A stretch of DNA of 64,000 nt from positions 248,001-312,000 of the forward strand of contig NZ_CCXR01000001.1 of NCBI RefSeq assembly GCF_000821085.1. Direction: 5' to 3'. This DNA comes from Bacillus sp. B-jedd (GTDB lineage Bacteria > Bacillota > Bacilli > Bacillales > Cytobacillaceae). The notes beneath the pieces are model-generated. The model made no database searches. It saw only the letters and a list, made by a program, of their open reading frames with translations, and was not told where the DNA came from. Both the position numbers and the translations under genes were made by a program. The first letter of the stretch is position 1, and each line of letters opens with the position of its first letter. Below, piece by piece: positions 16,929 through 26,030 of this stretch.

Positions 16929-18584
16929 TTGAAGAAAAAGTTGTTTGTCCCAGTTGTTTTGTCGCTTGGATTGGTGGCGGGCGCTCTTCCTGCTGGCAGC
17001 GTATTTGCGCAGCCGGATACGGGCCGGCAGAGTTTGAAGGAGTGGAATGAAAAGGCAAGTGTACCACTGTTTGTAAAGGAACGTTTTAAGGAGAGGTTTT
17101 CAGCTAGCACCCCATCGAACGCAATTGCTTATCTGGAGAAAAACCAGGGTAAGACCGGAATCAATAGTCCAGGCAAAAATCTAAAGATGAAAAGTGTGGA
17201 CAAGGATCATCTGGGTATGACTCACGTCCGATTCAACCAGGCAATAAATGGAGTGCCAGTCGAGGGAGCTGAAATTGTAGTTCATTTTAATGAAAAGGAT
17301 GAAATAGTATCAGTCAACGGACGAATCAACCAGTCGCTTTCCGATCACCCAGTGGACACAGCTGCTTCTGTAAGTATTGACTCTGCGGTTGATGTAGCAT
17401 TAGCGGCTGTCAATGCCCCTGAGGAATTAACCTATGAACCGGAGGCTGAGCTTGTTGTTTATCCATTTGAAGGAAAAAATCATACAGCCTATAAAGTAAA
17501 TGTCAACTTCATGGGAGAAGAACCTGGGAACTGGTTTGTCTTTGTTGATGCGAAAACAGGAAAAGTGGTCGATCAGTATAACGGATTAATGCATGCCGAT
17601 GAAATGAAGACGCAGAAGGGTGCCGGAAAAGGAGTGCATGGCGATCATAGGGAATTACATATCACCCGAGTGAAAGGGCCGGAAACAGAGACCAAATTTG
17701 CTTTAGCGGATTATGGTCATAAAGATCTTGACGGTATACTCACTTATGATGCGAAGAATGATAATTCCTCGAGTAATGACACTCTTTATGTTGGAAACTC
17801 AGCCGCGTTTATGGGCGACTATGACCGTGCCGCTGTCGATGCGCATTACAATTCAGAGAGGGTATATGACTATTTTCTAAATGAGCATGGCCGTAATTCT
17901 TTGGATGGAAAAGGGATGGCGATTGTATCCAGGGTCCACTATGGAAAGGATTATAATAATGCCTCCTGGAATGGCCGTTGGATGACCTATGGGGATGGCG
18001 ATGGGAAGTTTTTCATTTCGTTATCGGCCGGCCTTGATGTGGCTGCCCACGAAATGACACATGGCGTTATCACGCACTCGGCAAATCTGGTCTACCGCCA
18101 TCAGCCAGGGGCTTTGAATGAATCGTTCGCCGATGTTTTCGGGGCTCTTGTTGATGATGACGATTGGGAAATTGGCGAGGATATTATGGCGCCTGAGGCA
18201 AAAGCAGACGGTGTAACAAGACTGCGCAGCATGAGCGACCCAAACAGTGTCGTGGTTAGCAACGCGCAAAGAGCAGCATATGGAAGCGGGGTTTATCCTG
18301 CTCATATGGACGAATATTACCATATGCCGACATCAGTGGATAACGGCGGTGTCCACGTGAACTCCTCTATTACAAACCATGCGGCATACTTGATTGGCGA
18401 AGAAATAGGCAGAAAGAAATTAGGCCAGATATACTATCGGGCTTTAACAGTTTATTTGACTCCGAATTCTGAATTCAGTGATGCGCGCCGGGCTATTGTC
18501 CAATCCGCCGTTGACCTCTATGGCGAAAACAGCACCGAGGCCGCTGCGGTTAACTCCGGCTTTGATGCAGTCGGCATTTACTAA
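16929..18584 (+). CDS. Secreted thermolysin-family neutral protease (M4)
   Basis: 551 residues, an extracellular zinc endopeptidase precursor. Signal peptide about residues 1-27, then an FTP/PepSY-type propeptide to about residue 230, then the catalytic domain. The zinc site is HEMTH with His374 and His378 and catalytic Glu375; the third ligand is Glu398 in NESFAD; the transition-state histidine is His476 in GGVHVNS. The ending, SEFSDARRAIVQSAVDLYG and FDAVGIY, is the usual M4 C-terminus, so the protein is complete. The TTG start at 16929 follows AAAGGAGGT (16912-16920) by 8 bases. Bacillolysin, NprE or NprB-like; which paralogue cannot be said. Confidence 0.93.
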   Translation: MKKKLFVPVVLSLGLVAGALPAGSVFAQPDTGRQSLKEWNEKASVPLFVKERFKERFSASTPSNAIAYLEKNQGKTGINSPGKNLKMKSVDKDHLGMTHVRFNQAINGVPVEGAEIVVHFNEKDEIVSVNGRINQSLSDHPVDTAASVSIDSAVDVALAAVNAPEELTYEPEAELVVYPFEGKNHTAYKVNVNFMGEEPGNWFVFVDAKTGKVVDQYNGLMHADEMKTQKGAGKGVHGDHRELHITRVKGPETETKFALADYGHKDLDGILTYDAKNDNSSSNDTLYVGNSAAFMGDYDRAAVDAHYNSERVYDYFLNEHGRNSLDGKGMAIVSRVHYGKDYNNASWNGRWMTYGDGDGKFFISLSAGLDVAAHEMTHGVITHSANLVYRHQPGALNESFADVFGALVDDDDWEIGEDIMAPEAKADGVTRLRSMSDPNSVVVSNAQRAAYGSGVYPAHMDEYYHMPTSVDNGGVHVNSSITNHAAYLIGEEIGRKKLGQIYYRALTVYLTPNSEFSDARRAIVQSAVDLYGENSTEAAAVNSGFDAVGIY

Positions 18585-18619
18585 GGATTAGCCAAAATAA
18601 AAAATAAATGGTACTTTTC

Positions 18620-18652
18620 ATCCCCCAGACCTCGAGTTTGGGGGATTTTTCA
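18620..18652 (+). terminator. Intrinsic terminator after protease gene
   Basis: ATCCCCCAGAC pairs with GTTTGGGGGAT around CTCGA, then TTTTT. Confidence 0.75.
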
Positions 18653-18736
18653 AGGGTATAAAACATTGGTTGACAGAGCTTGGTATTTTCCTAAATAGGG
18701 AACAATAATGTATATTTCATAAGGGGAGGTAATGGG

Positions 18737-20770
18737 ATGAACTTACTGCTAACGATTGTTATATTGCTTATTTGCTTGTTGATCTCGAATGTCATCAGCC
18801 ATTATATCCCACTTATTCCGACAGCCTTAACCCAGATTGTTTTTGGAATTATTACCGCGCTTTTGTTCAGGGATTTCAATTTGGAGATAGAAACCGAGTG
18901 GTTCCTGCTATTATTTGTAGCTCCGCTGCTATATAACGATGGCCGGCATTTTCCAAGGATAGAACTATGGAAAATGAGAAGGTCCATTTTTGGAAATGCA
19001 ATTGTTCTTGTCCTTGTTACGACAATCGGCGGCGGTTTTTTCATTCATTGGATGATTCCAGGCATTCCCCTGGCAGCGGCCTTCGCGCTGGCGGCGATTT
19101 TGTCACCGACGGATCCCGTCGCAGTTAATGGAATTGCAAAAAGAATCCATATTCCTGAAAAAATCCTGAATTTAGTTAGAGGGGAATCGCTCATTAATGA
19201 TGCTTCCGGCCTGGTCGCGTTCAACTATGCTGTTATAGCCGTAGTTACCGGCTACTTCTCCTTAAAGGAAGCCGTCATTGATTTTTCCTATATGTTAATC
19301 GCCGGTGTCCTGACAGGTTTTGTCTTGCAAATCTTGATTATCTGGGTTCGCTTCTTGCTGCGCAAACAGGGAATTACTGATTTGACCTTTCATTCATTGC
19401 TGCAGATTATGTCGCCCTTTATTATTTTTATCGTGGCTGAAGACATGCTTCATGCTTCGGGAGTGATTGCTGTTGTCACGGCTGGTATTTTACATGGGCT
19501 TGTAAGGGAAAAGACAGAAACGATTGTAGCTGAAGAACAATTACTGACAGAGAATACGTGGTCGATGGTTTTATTCGTTTTAAATGGTGTTGTTTTCCTT
19601 CTGTTAGGGTTGAACATACCCTCATCTATGGCGGAGGCAGTCCTGAACCCGAACATGGGCAACTGGTTAATCATTGGTTATGTGATTGCCCTGGGTCTGG
19701 TTATATTGGGAATCAGGTTTATTTGGTCAGTCTTTACTGCTTATTATGAATTTCATATTTTAACTACCAAAAATGCCGAAAGGCCGAATATGAAAGTCTC
19801 ACTCGTGACAAGTTTAGCGGGTGTCCGCGGCGCTGTGACGATGGCGGGCGTCCTGTCCATTCCTTTAACAATCGCTAGTGGCGCTGCTTTCCCTGAACGC
19901 TCGCTTATTCTTTTTCTGGCATCAGGCGTCATTCTATTCACCTTGCTTGCCGCTACTGTAATTTTGCCGCTTGTTAGCGGCGGGGAGGCCATCGCGGGAG
20001 AACCGAATCACTACATAAGCACTGAAGAGGCTAAGAGGAAACTTCTCTTGGCCGCTGTCAAGAAGATCAGGGAAGAACTCAATGAAAAAAATAATCCAGC
20101 TTCCCATGAGCTATTGGCTGAATACAAACGGAGATTTCGGCAGATACACCCCCGTGAACTGTCGAATGTACAGAATGCACGTACCTTTCAGCAAACAGTG
20201 ACGGATGTACGATTAATGGCTATAAAAGCCGAGAGGGCCTATATCCGAGAACTGATGGAGAAAAACAGAATGGATGACGATGTATTTATTACTTTTGAGA
20301 AGGCTCTTGACCATCGGGAAGAGGCTTTGTCCAACAATGTCCGTTCAGAAACTCTCTTTTTCATTGGATTACTGGGTAGGGCTTGGCGAAGGGTTTGGTT
20401 TCATACGAAGAAGGATAGAGAGGAAAAAATCGCCAGGATACGGTTGAGCCGTGGAATCCAAATGAAGGCCATGCAATCAGCGTTGAAGTTTTTGGAGGAG
20501 TTTGCAAAAGAGGCTCGGGTGCCTGACGCTGTGAATTGGGTCATCGAGGACTATAAACGGATGATCGAGAAAGTGAAGCATCCCACAGCTGTCTATGATG
20601 AAAAAACGGAGGAGCAAAAAGAAGAACTCCGCTTGCGGGTGGTGGATGTCCAACGTGCGGAAATACACAGAATGTACGAACATGGCGAAATCGGGAGAGA
20701 TCAGGCGAAAGAACTCCGCAGGTTCATTAACTATCTTGAAAGTATGACCTTGTATGAATATGAAGAGTGA
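18737..20770 (+). CDS. CPA1 family Na+/H+ antiporter (NhaK/NhaP-like)
   Basis: 677 residues. The first 420 form about twelve membrane helices with the CPA1 signatures: LSPTDPVAVNGI, GESLINDASGLVAF (the Asn-Asp ion-binding pair), and LAGVRGAVTMAG. The C-terminal 250 residues are a charged, helical cytoplasmic tail, giving a length like that of Bacillus subtilis NhaK, a K+/Na+/Li+/H+ antiporter. Role: sodium extrusion and pH homeostasis in exchange for protons. AGGGGAGG precedes ATG 18737. Monocistronic. Confidence 0.88.
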   Translation: MNLLLTIVILLICLLISNVISHYIPLIPTALTQIVFGIITALLFRDFNLEIETEWFLLLFVAPLLYNDGRHFPRIELWKMRRSIFGNAIVLVLVTTIGGGFFIHWMIPGIPLAAAFALAAILSPTDPVAVNGIAKRIHIPEKILNLVRGESLINDASGLVAFNYAVIAVVTGYFSLKEAVIDFSYMLIAGVLTGFVLQILIIWVRFLLRKQGITDLTFHSLLQIMSPFIIFIVAEDMLHASGVIAVVTAGILHGLVREKTETIVAEEQLLTENTWSMVLFVLNGVVFLLLGLNIPSSMAEAVLNPNMGNWLIIGYVIALGLVILGIRFIWSVFTAYYEFHILTTKNAERPNMKVSLVTSLAGVRGAVTMAGVLSIPLTIASGAAFPERSLILFLASGVILFTLLAATVILPLVSGGEAIAGEPNHYISTEEAKRKLLLAAVKKIREELNEKNNPASHELLAEYKRRFRQIHPRELSNVQNARTFQQTVTDVRLMAIKAERAYIRELMEKNRMDDDVFITFEKALDHREEALSNNVRSETLFFIGLLGRAWRRVWFHTKKDREEKIARIRLSRGIQMKAMQSALKFLEEFAKEARVPDAVNWVIEDYKRMIEKVKHPTAVYDEKTEEQKEELRLRVVDVQRAEIHRMYEHGEIGRDQAKELRRFINYLESMTLYEYEE

Positions 20771-20968
20771 TTTTTTCATATTTCAAAATGAGGAGAAATC
20801 AAGGATAATGAAATTAACAGCCTAGAAAAACTGCGGGCCTGCTAACGATAGTGCTTGCCGCAAACATGACAGAACGCTTCATAGACCAGGGATTCGGGAC
20901 GGGGACTTGCAAAATTACCTTACACGATTACTGGTCTTTTTTCTGATGTGAAAAGGAGGGCGGACAAA

Positions 20969-21847
20969 GTGGGGAAAAAACGATGGGTAATAGGACTCGT
21001 TATTGGAGTCCTGGTTGTCGCGGGAACATGGTGGGCATCCATTTATGCAAAAGACCGGAAAGATCCACTGAATCAGTCAGATGCTTTTGTGAATAATGAA
21101 GGTGACACGTTAACATGGTTCGTTTTAAAGAGCAGCAATGGAAAAGTAACAGGTGAACTGCTTCAGCAGAAGGTGGTTGAGGAAATCGGGGACCCGCCGG
21201 TTATGGAAGAAAAAAGCAGTCCAGTGACTGGCGAAGTGACTGGTCGAGGTTATCGTTTAACGATTAGCAAGGGAAAGCAAAAAAGGACGGTTGATGCCTG
21301 GTTCTCTGAAGGAACGCTTTATGTACAAGACCAGGGGGAGAAGGAAAGTAGTTCTTATAAGGCTGTTCATCAAGATGAAATGAAAGATATAATGCAGGCA
21401 AAACAAGAAAAATTCGAGTATCTCCTTTACCATTCAGAGGAAAAGGAAAAGAATCGGATTAGGGAATTTTTTTCTGATTTAAGGAGTGTCTATGGATACC
21501 TAGCCTCCAGGGAAGATGAATCAGCACTGCTGTTTTTGAAAATTGATGAAGCCCTTCTGGAGGGAGAGATATCAGGTTCACTGCTTGTGAAGGAGAAAGC
21601 AGCGAACGGAAATAATGCATATAAAGAGACTGAATATGAAGTGAACGGAATTACAGACGGTCAAATCATTGAGCTCTTTACAAAAATTGAAGGTAAAGAG
21701 ACCAAGCTGGAAGGAAACTTTTTGGAGGGTGCAGCGAAGTTTGACTTGTCCAATTGGCCATCTGGCGAAAAGCTCGTGTTTCAGGCTGTGACTAAGGAGG
21801 CTTATAAACAGAGATCTGAGGAATATAAAAGTGCCGCGAAGAAATAG
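20969..21847 (+). CDS. Membrane-anchored extracytoplasmic protein, unknown
   Basis: About 292 residues: a basic start, one membrane anchor at about residues 6-22, and the rest hydrophilic and probably outside the cell. Two beta-rich segments look alike, one around VTGELLQQKVVEEIG and one around EGEISGSLLVKEKA, separated by a charged helix near residues 125-165. No family recognised. GTG 20969 is chosen because AAGGAGG (20953-20959) lies 9 bases upstream; the GTG at 20948 precedes that site. Convergent with the UDG-like gene, 53 bases away. Confidence 0.6.
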   Translation: MGKKRWVIGLVIGVLVVAGTWWASIYAKDRKDPLNQSDAFVNNEGDTLTWFVLKSSNGKVTGELLQQKVVEEIGDPPVMEEKSSPVTGEVTGRGYRLTISKGKQKRTVDAWFSEGTLYVQDQGEKESSSYKAVHQDEMKDIMQAKQEKFEYLLYHSEEKEKNRIREFFSDLRSVYGYLASREDESALLFLKIDEALLEGEISGSLLVKEKAANGNNAYKETEYEVNGITDGQIIELFTKIEGKETKLEGNFLEGAAKFDLSNWPSGEKLVFQAVTKEAYKQRSEEYKSAAKK

Positions 21848-21900
21848 ACGGGCTGGCTTTGTAGGTTTAACGTTTAATTCTAGTAAATATAGTTTTGCTT

Positions 21901-22470
21901 TTAATTGTAATAAAACCTGGCCAAGTGTTTCCAATCCTCAAGAAAATATGGCCACAAATTCGGCCGGCGCCTCACTGCCAATGGGTGGTAGGCGACGGCA
22001 GTCTTATATCCACGCACCTCGTGAACTCCGCCCCGTAATGATTTTACATCAGCTTCCTCATCCTGAAAGAAAGATTGGACTGCAACATTTCCAAGGCAGA
22101 ATATTAACTGTGGCTGCTTTAATTCAAGTTGTGCCTTTAGATGATTCATACAAATTGCTCTCGTCTTTTCCTTATCGTATTTTCTTACCGGTTTTCTTTT
22201 TAATACATACGTTATGTACAAATCTTCCTTGAAAAATCCCGCTTCATAAGCGGCCTTCTGCAAGGTCTCCCGCGTGCCGCATACAAAGGGATTGCCTTCC
22301 TGGTCTTCACGGGCGCCGGGATTGTCCAATAAAATGAGGATTGGCGCGTTTGGATTCCCTTCACCCCAAATCATTCTGGATCCGTGCTTATCAAGTCCGC
22401 ATTCACTACAATTTAACTGGTCTTGTGGAGTCGGTTCCTCCGGCCACAAGGAGGCGCAAAAAACTGGCAT
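21901..22470 (-). CDS. Family 4-like uracil-DNA glycosylase
   Basis: 189 residues. Four cysteines placed as in iron-sulfur UDGs: CSEC near residue 21 and a pair about 18 residues apart in CMNHLKAQ and LIFCLGN. Motif region A is replaced by LILLDNPGAREDQEGNPFVC, in which NPG replaces the usual APG; the segment YITYVLKRKP and the motif AYHPLAVRRRP follow. These enzymes excise uracil from DNA. Departures from the canonical motifs leave room for another activity within the superfamily. ATG 22470 follows GAGGAAG. Monocistronic. Confidence 0.75.
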   Translation of the reverse strand: MPVFCASLWPEEPTPQDQLNCSECGLDKHGSRMIWGEGNPNAPILILLDNPGAREDQEGNPFVCGTRETLQKAAYEAGFFKEDLYITYVLKRKPVRKYDKEKTRAICMNHLKAQLELKQPQLIFCLGNVAVQSFFQDEEADVKSLRGGVHEVRGYKTAVAYHPLAVRRRPNLWPYFLEDWKHLARFYYN

Positions 22471-22528
22471 TCTTCCTCACTCTTTCCATTAAGTGATTTT
22501 ATTAATATGCCCAATTATTCCCGCCATA

Positions 22529-22566
22529 CTAAAAGGGAGACTGCTAATTTGCAGTTCCCTTTTAGT
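22529..22566. terminator. Hairpin between divergent UDG-like and DedA genes
   Basis: CTAAAAGGGA plus ACTGC pairs with GCAGT plus TCCCTTTTAG around TAATT, with T's after it. It lies upstream of both divergent starts, so it may be a leader hairpin or an attenuator and not a true gene end. Confidence 0.5.
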
Positions 22567-22613
22567 TTTCAGCGGAATGGGGTAATGAATAATTTAATCG
22601 ACTATTCGGTGGT

Positions 22614-23210
22614 GTGGAAATGGTTGAGAAATTGAATTTTATCATAGAGCATTATGGCTATCTCGGTATTATCGTTTTGCTAATTGGCGGCATTGTCGGC
22701 CTGCCGATTCCGGATGAGGTGCTTTTAACATATGTGGGCTTTAATGTCTTTAAAGGGAACTTATCCTACTTACCTTCTTTATTAAGCGCTTTTGCCGGAG
22801 CGACAGGCGGGATTAGCTTGAGTTATTGGATTGGCCATAAATTTGGTTCGCCATTGTTGCATAAGTACGGGCCGAAATTTCACATAACTGAGGAAAAAAT
22901 CAATTACACAGGCCAGCTTTTTAACAAAATAGGCCCGGTGCTCCTGTTGGTCGGTTACTTTATACCGGGGGTGCGCCATCTTTCGGCCTACATCGCGGCG
23001 ATCAATGACTATCCCTATCGGAAGTTTGCTGTCTTTGCTTATACTGGAGCTTTTATCTGGTCATTCACCTTTATTACGCTTGGAAGAGTATTGGGAAAGG
23101 ACTGGGTAAAAGTCAGGTTTTTTGCGGAAAAATATAGCTTTTATCTTGTTATCGTAATCGTTTTGGCAGCCGTCGTTTATTTAATTTGGAAAAAGAAATC
23201 AAGAAAATGA
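22614..23210 (+). CDS. DedA family membrane protein
   Basis: 198 residues with about five hydrophobic segments. The DedA/VTT marks are GLPIPDEVLLTYVGF near the start, the glycine-rich re-entrant part AGATGGISLSYWIGHKFG, and GYFIPGVRHLSAYIAA (the F-x-PG-x-R motif). DedA proteins are half-transporter-like lipid scramblases or flippases, some for undecaprenyl phosphate or phosphatidylethanolamine. The start is uncertain: GTG 22614 and ATG 22620 both have only a weak GGTGG site. Confidence 0.85.
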   Translation: MEMVEKLNFIIEHYGYLGIIVLLIGGIVGLPIPDEVLLTYVGFNVFKGNLSYLPSLLSAFAGATGGISLSYWIGHKFGSPLLHKYGPKFHITEEKINYTGQLFNKIGPVLLLVGYFIPGVRHLSAYIAAINDYPYRKFAVFAYTGAFIWSFTFITLGRVLGKDWVKVRFFAEKYSFYLVIVIVLAAVVYLIWKKKSRK

Positions 23211-23283
23211 GCGTCAGGGCCAATGGTTCCCGGGATGAAGGGGTACAATGGAGAAAACAGCTCCAGACTGGGAGGATTTATAG

Positions 23284-24333
23284 ATGGAATTAGGCATCAG
23301 TACCTTTGTGGAAACAACTCCGGATCCGGACACCGGAAAGGTGGTCAGCCATGCGCAGCGTTTGCGTGAGGTTGCTGAAGAGATTGTCCTCGCTGATCAG
23401 GTTGGCTTGGATGTATTCGGGGTCGGGGAGCATCACCGAGAGGATTTCGCCGCTTCATCTCCTGCCGTTTTGCTTGCTGCCGCGGCCATGCAAACGAAAC
23501 GGATTCGGATGACAAGTGCGGTAACGGTCCTTTCATCGGATGATCCGGTTCGTGTCTTCCAGGATTTCGCCACACTTGACGGGCTTACGAATGGCCGGGC
23601 GGAAATTATGGCGGGAAGGGGATCATTCATTGAGTCGTTCCCGCTGTTTGGCTATGATTTGAAGGATTATGATGAATTGTTTGAGGAAAAGCTCGACTTG
23701 CTTTTGGCTCTGCAAAAGTCCGAAAAGGTGACGTGGAGCGGGAAGCACCGTCCTTCCATCAATAACATTGGCATTTATCCGCGTCCCGTCCAGAATCCGC
23801 TGCCAATCTGGATTGGTAGCGGGGGTAATCAAGAGTCCGTTGTCAGGGCAGGGCTGCTTGGGCTGCCGCTTGTCCTTGCCATTATTGGCGGAAGCCCGCT
23901 CCATTTTGCACCGTTAGTCCAGCTCTATTGGAAAGCGGCCGAGCATGCCGGGCATGATTTATCCAAACTGAAGGTCGCCTCCCATTCCCATGGGTTTGTC
24001 GCCGAAGATACGGAGACCGCGGCTGATAAATTTTTCCCGCCGACTCAGTACGTAATGAACAAGCTCGGCCAGGAACGCGGCTGGGGGCCTTATTCCAGAA
24101 GGGCTTACGACCAGGCCCGAACTTTAGAAGGCGCCCTTTATGTCGGTGATCCTGAAACCGTTGCAGAAAAGATCATCTTTTTGCGCAAAAAAGTCGGCAT
24201 CACAAGGTTTATGCTTCATGTACCGGTAGGTTCGATGCCGCACGAGGATGTGATGAAGGCGATTGAACTGTTCGGCAAGGAAGTTGCCCCGCGTGTCAGG
24301 GAAGAAGTTGCCAGATGGGAAGCGGAACAATAA
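23284..24333 (+). CDS. Luciferase-like flavin-dependent monooxygenase
   Basis: 349 residues forming a bacterial luciferase-type TIM barrel. Supporting segments: DVFGVGEHHREDFAASSPAV, IRMTSAVTVLSSDDPVRVFQ, LDGLTNGRAEIMAGRGSF, NPLPIWIGSGGNQESVVRAG and the late YVGDPETVAEKI. These enzymes use reduced flavin and oxygen to oxidise varied substrates; the substrate is unknown. GGGAGG precedes ATG 23284. Convergent with the purine permease gene, sharing a terminator. Confidence 0.85.
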   Translation: MELGISTFVETTPDPDTGKVVSHAQRLREVAEEIVLADQVGLDVFGVGEHHREDFAASSPAVLLAAAAMQTKRIRMTSAVTVLSSDDPVRVFQDFATLDGLTNGRAEIMAGRGSFIESFPLFGYDLKDYDELFEEKLDLLLALQKSEKVTWSGKHRPSINNIGIYPRPVQNPLPIWIGSGGNQESVVRAGLLGLPLVLAIIGGSPLHFAPLVQLYWKAAEHAGHDLSKLKVASHSHGFVAEDTETAADKFFPPTQYVMNKLGQERGWGPYSRRAYDQARTLEGALYVGDPETVAEKIIFLRKKVGITRFMLHVPVGSMPHEDVMKAIELFGKEVAPRVREEVARWEAEQ

Positions 24334-24351
24334 GATAGCTGGAAGACAAAA

Positions 24352-24393
24352 AAACACCCCAAACTCAGCGATTTTGCTAGGATGGGGTGTTTG
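24352..24393. terminator. Bidirectional terminator
   Basis: AAACACCCCA (24352-24361) pairs with TGGGGTGTTT (24384-24393), A-rich on one side and T-rich on the other, between convergent genes. Confidence 0.7.
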
Positions 24394-24399
24394 TTCATT

Positions 24400-25731
24400 T
24401 TATGCTTCTTTTGCCACGGCGGTTTTCCGCTCATTCGGAACAATTAGATTTAATAGAAGCACCGCGATGGCGCCTACAGCTGTACCGGATGAAAGGATAT
24501 AGTTTGCGAAATCCGGAACGCTGTACAGGATTTCTTTTGGAAGGACCATCGTTCCGACTGTAAGAAGTATCGGAACGCCGATAACAATCATATTCCGGTC
24601 ATCAATTTCAATTGTCTGGATGACTTTTAGGCCATTCATGACAATCGCGACGCAGACGACTCCGAAGATTCCCTGGATGACTGGCTGCGGCACACACGTG
24701 ATGACGGCGGAAAGCTTTGGCAATAGGCCGAGCCCGACCAAAATGATTCCTGCGGCGACGACCGCCATTCTGCTTGCTACTCCTGTTATCGCGATGATAC
24801 CTGCGTTCGAGGAATAACCTGTCATTGGCGTCCCACCGAACAATGAACCGACAAAGCAGCCAAGCCCTTCACCAAGGGAGGCGCGGTTTAGCCGTTTATC
24901 ATCCAATTCACTGTCCGTGACGGTTGACACGACAAACCAGGTTCCGGTTGTTTCTATCAAGATGATCATATAAATAAAGACCATTGTCAGGATCGCCTGC
25001 AAATCAAAGACAGGTTTTCCAAAGGGGAAAAAGCTTGGCAGTGAGAACAGAGAAGCGTTTTTCACCGCTGAAAAATCGACCGTGCTAAAATACGATGCTG
25101 TAAGAGTACCAATGACAATCGCCAGTATGACAGACACGAGACGGAAAAAGGTTCCGTAGCCTTTTGTTTTCCTCCCGAGAAGGATGCAGGTTACTAAAAC
25201 GGCGGCAGATACAAATGCGATCAGCACATTGTGGCCGACATTGCCTGGCGCGGTATAAATACTGTTGAACGCGCTTGGCATTAAAGAAATACCTACTATT
25301 ACAATAACCGTTCCGCCAACGAGTGGCGGGATGATTTTCCTGACCGTTTTTGCAAACCACTTAAGGGGATAGCCGAGAACCGCAATGATTAAAGCTCCTG
25401 GCAAAAGGCTGCCGAAAACCGCGCCGAGCCCCAGCTTTCCTCCAATTGCCGCAAGGGCGCCGATTGGAACGTAGGAAGGGCCCTGGACAACCGGCAGCCG
25501 CAGTCCGCCAATTGTCTGGATGAGAGTCGCGACACCGGCCGCCAAAAAACACATTTGAATGAAAAACGTTGTGTTCATCGTGTCGAGTGAAAGCAATCCC
25601 GCAATAATGATTGGCGCAATATACAAGTCCATGGCAAGAACATGCTGCATGCCGAGCAAAAAGGCTTTCCCCCAGCTAATCTTTTCATCGATGCCTACTG
25701 AAATGTTCGTGTTTTTTCCGTTTGGTTCCAC
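24400..25731 (-). CDS. NCS2 family purine (xanthine/uric acid) permease
   Basis: 443 residues with 12-14 membrane helices. The NCS2 signature region is clear: ETTGTWFVVSTVTDSELDD, then LGEGLGCFVGSLFGGTPMTG and YSSNAGIIAITGVASR, and earlier VVQGPSYVPIGALAAIG. NCS2 carriers take up xanthine, uric acid or uracil with protons; this one resembles the purine branch. The start is GTG 25731, with AAGGAG nine bases upstream. It is divergent from a Rieske oxygenase gene. A 20-bp piece of this gene (24741-24760) recurs at 31016-31035. No purine riboswitch is visible upstream. Confidence 0.85.
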   Translation of the reverse strand: MEPNGKNTNISVGIDEKISWGKAFLLGMQHVLAMDLYIAPIIIAGLLSLDTMNTTFFIQMCFLAAGVATLIQTIGGLRLPVVQGPSYVPIGALAAIGGKLGLGAVFGSLLPGALIIAVLGYPLKWFAKTVRKIIPPLVGGTVIVIVGISLMPSAFNSIYTAPGNVGHNVLIAFVSAAVLVTCILLGRKTKGYGTFFRLVSVILAIVIGTLTASYFSTVDFSAVKNASLFSLPSFFPFGKPVFDLQAILTMVFIYMIILIETTGTWFVVSTVTDSELDDKRLNRASLGEGLGCFVGSLFGGTPMTGYSSNAGIIAITGVASRMAVVAAGIILVGLGLLPKLSAVITCVPQPVIQGIFGVVCVAIVMNGLKVIQTIEIDDRNMIVIGVPILLTVGTMVLPKEILYSVPDFANYILSSGTAVGAIAVLLLNLIVPNERKTAVAKEA

Positions 25732-25962
25732 TGGTCAAATCTCCTTCTCTTTTCATAAATTTATACAATGTGGTTAATAAACGAATTACAATTAGTGCTC
25801 TTCTATGGAAAACATCAACTTTGCAAACCTTTTTTAATTATCATTAAATTTCTACTATAGCCGAATTGCAAATTATAGTTGAATTATAAATAACGTTAAG
25901 GCGGTTGTAAATAGAAAATACGTATATTTAAATATAAAAATAATTTAATGTTCGTCTTTTTA

Positions 25963-25991
25963 TTGACTTTCCTCAAATAGCTTCTTAAAAT
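25963..25991 (+). promoter_or_regulatory. Sigma-A promoter of the Rieske oxygenase gene
   Basis: TTGACT (25963-25968), 17-base spacer, TAAAAT (25986-25991). The rest of the AT-rich 25732-26030 gap shows no riboswitch or operator that could be recognised. Confidence 0.6.
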
Positions 25992-26030
25992 AAAAGACAT
26001 CAGATACTGAAAAGTGAAGGGATGATAAAG

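Noticed and set aside
25732..26020. Purine riboswitch before the NCS2 permease
   Set aside because: The conserved core and pairing arms of the purine aptamer could not be found on the minus strand, and there is no terminator hairpin before the start.
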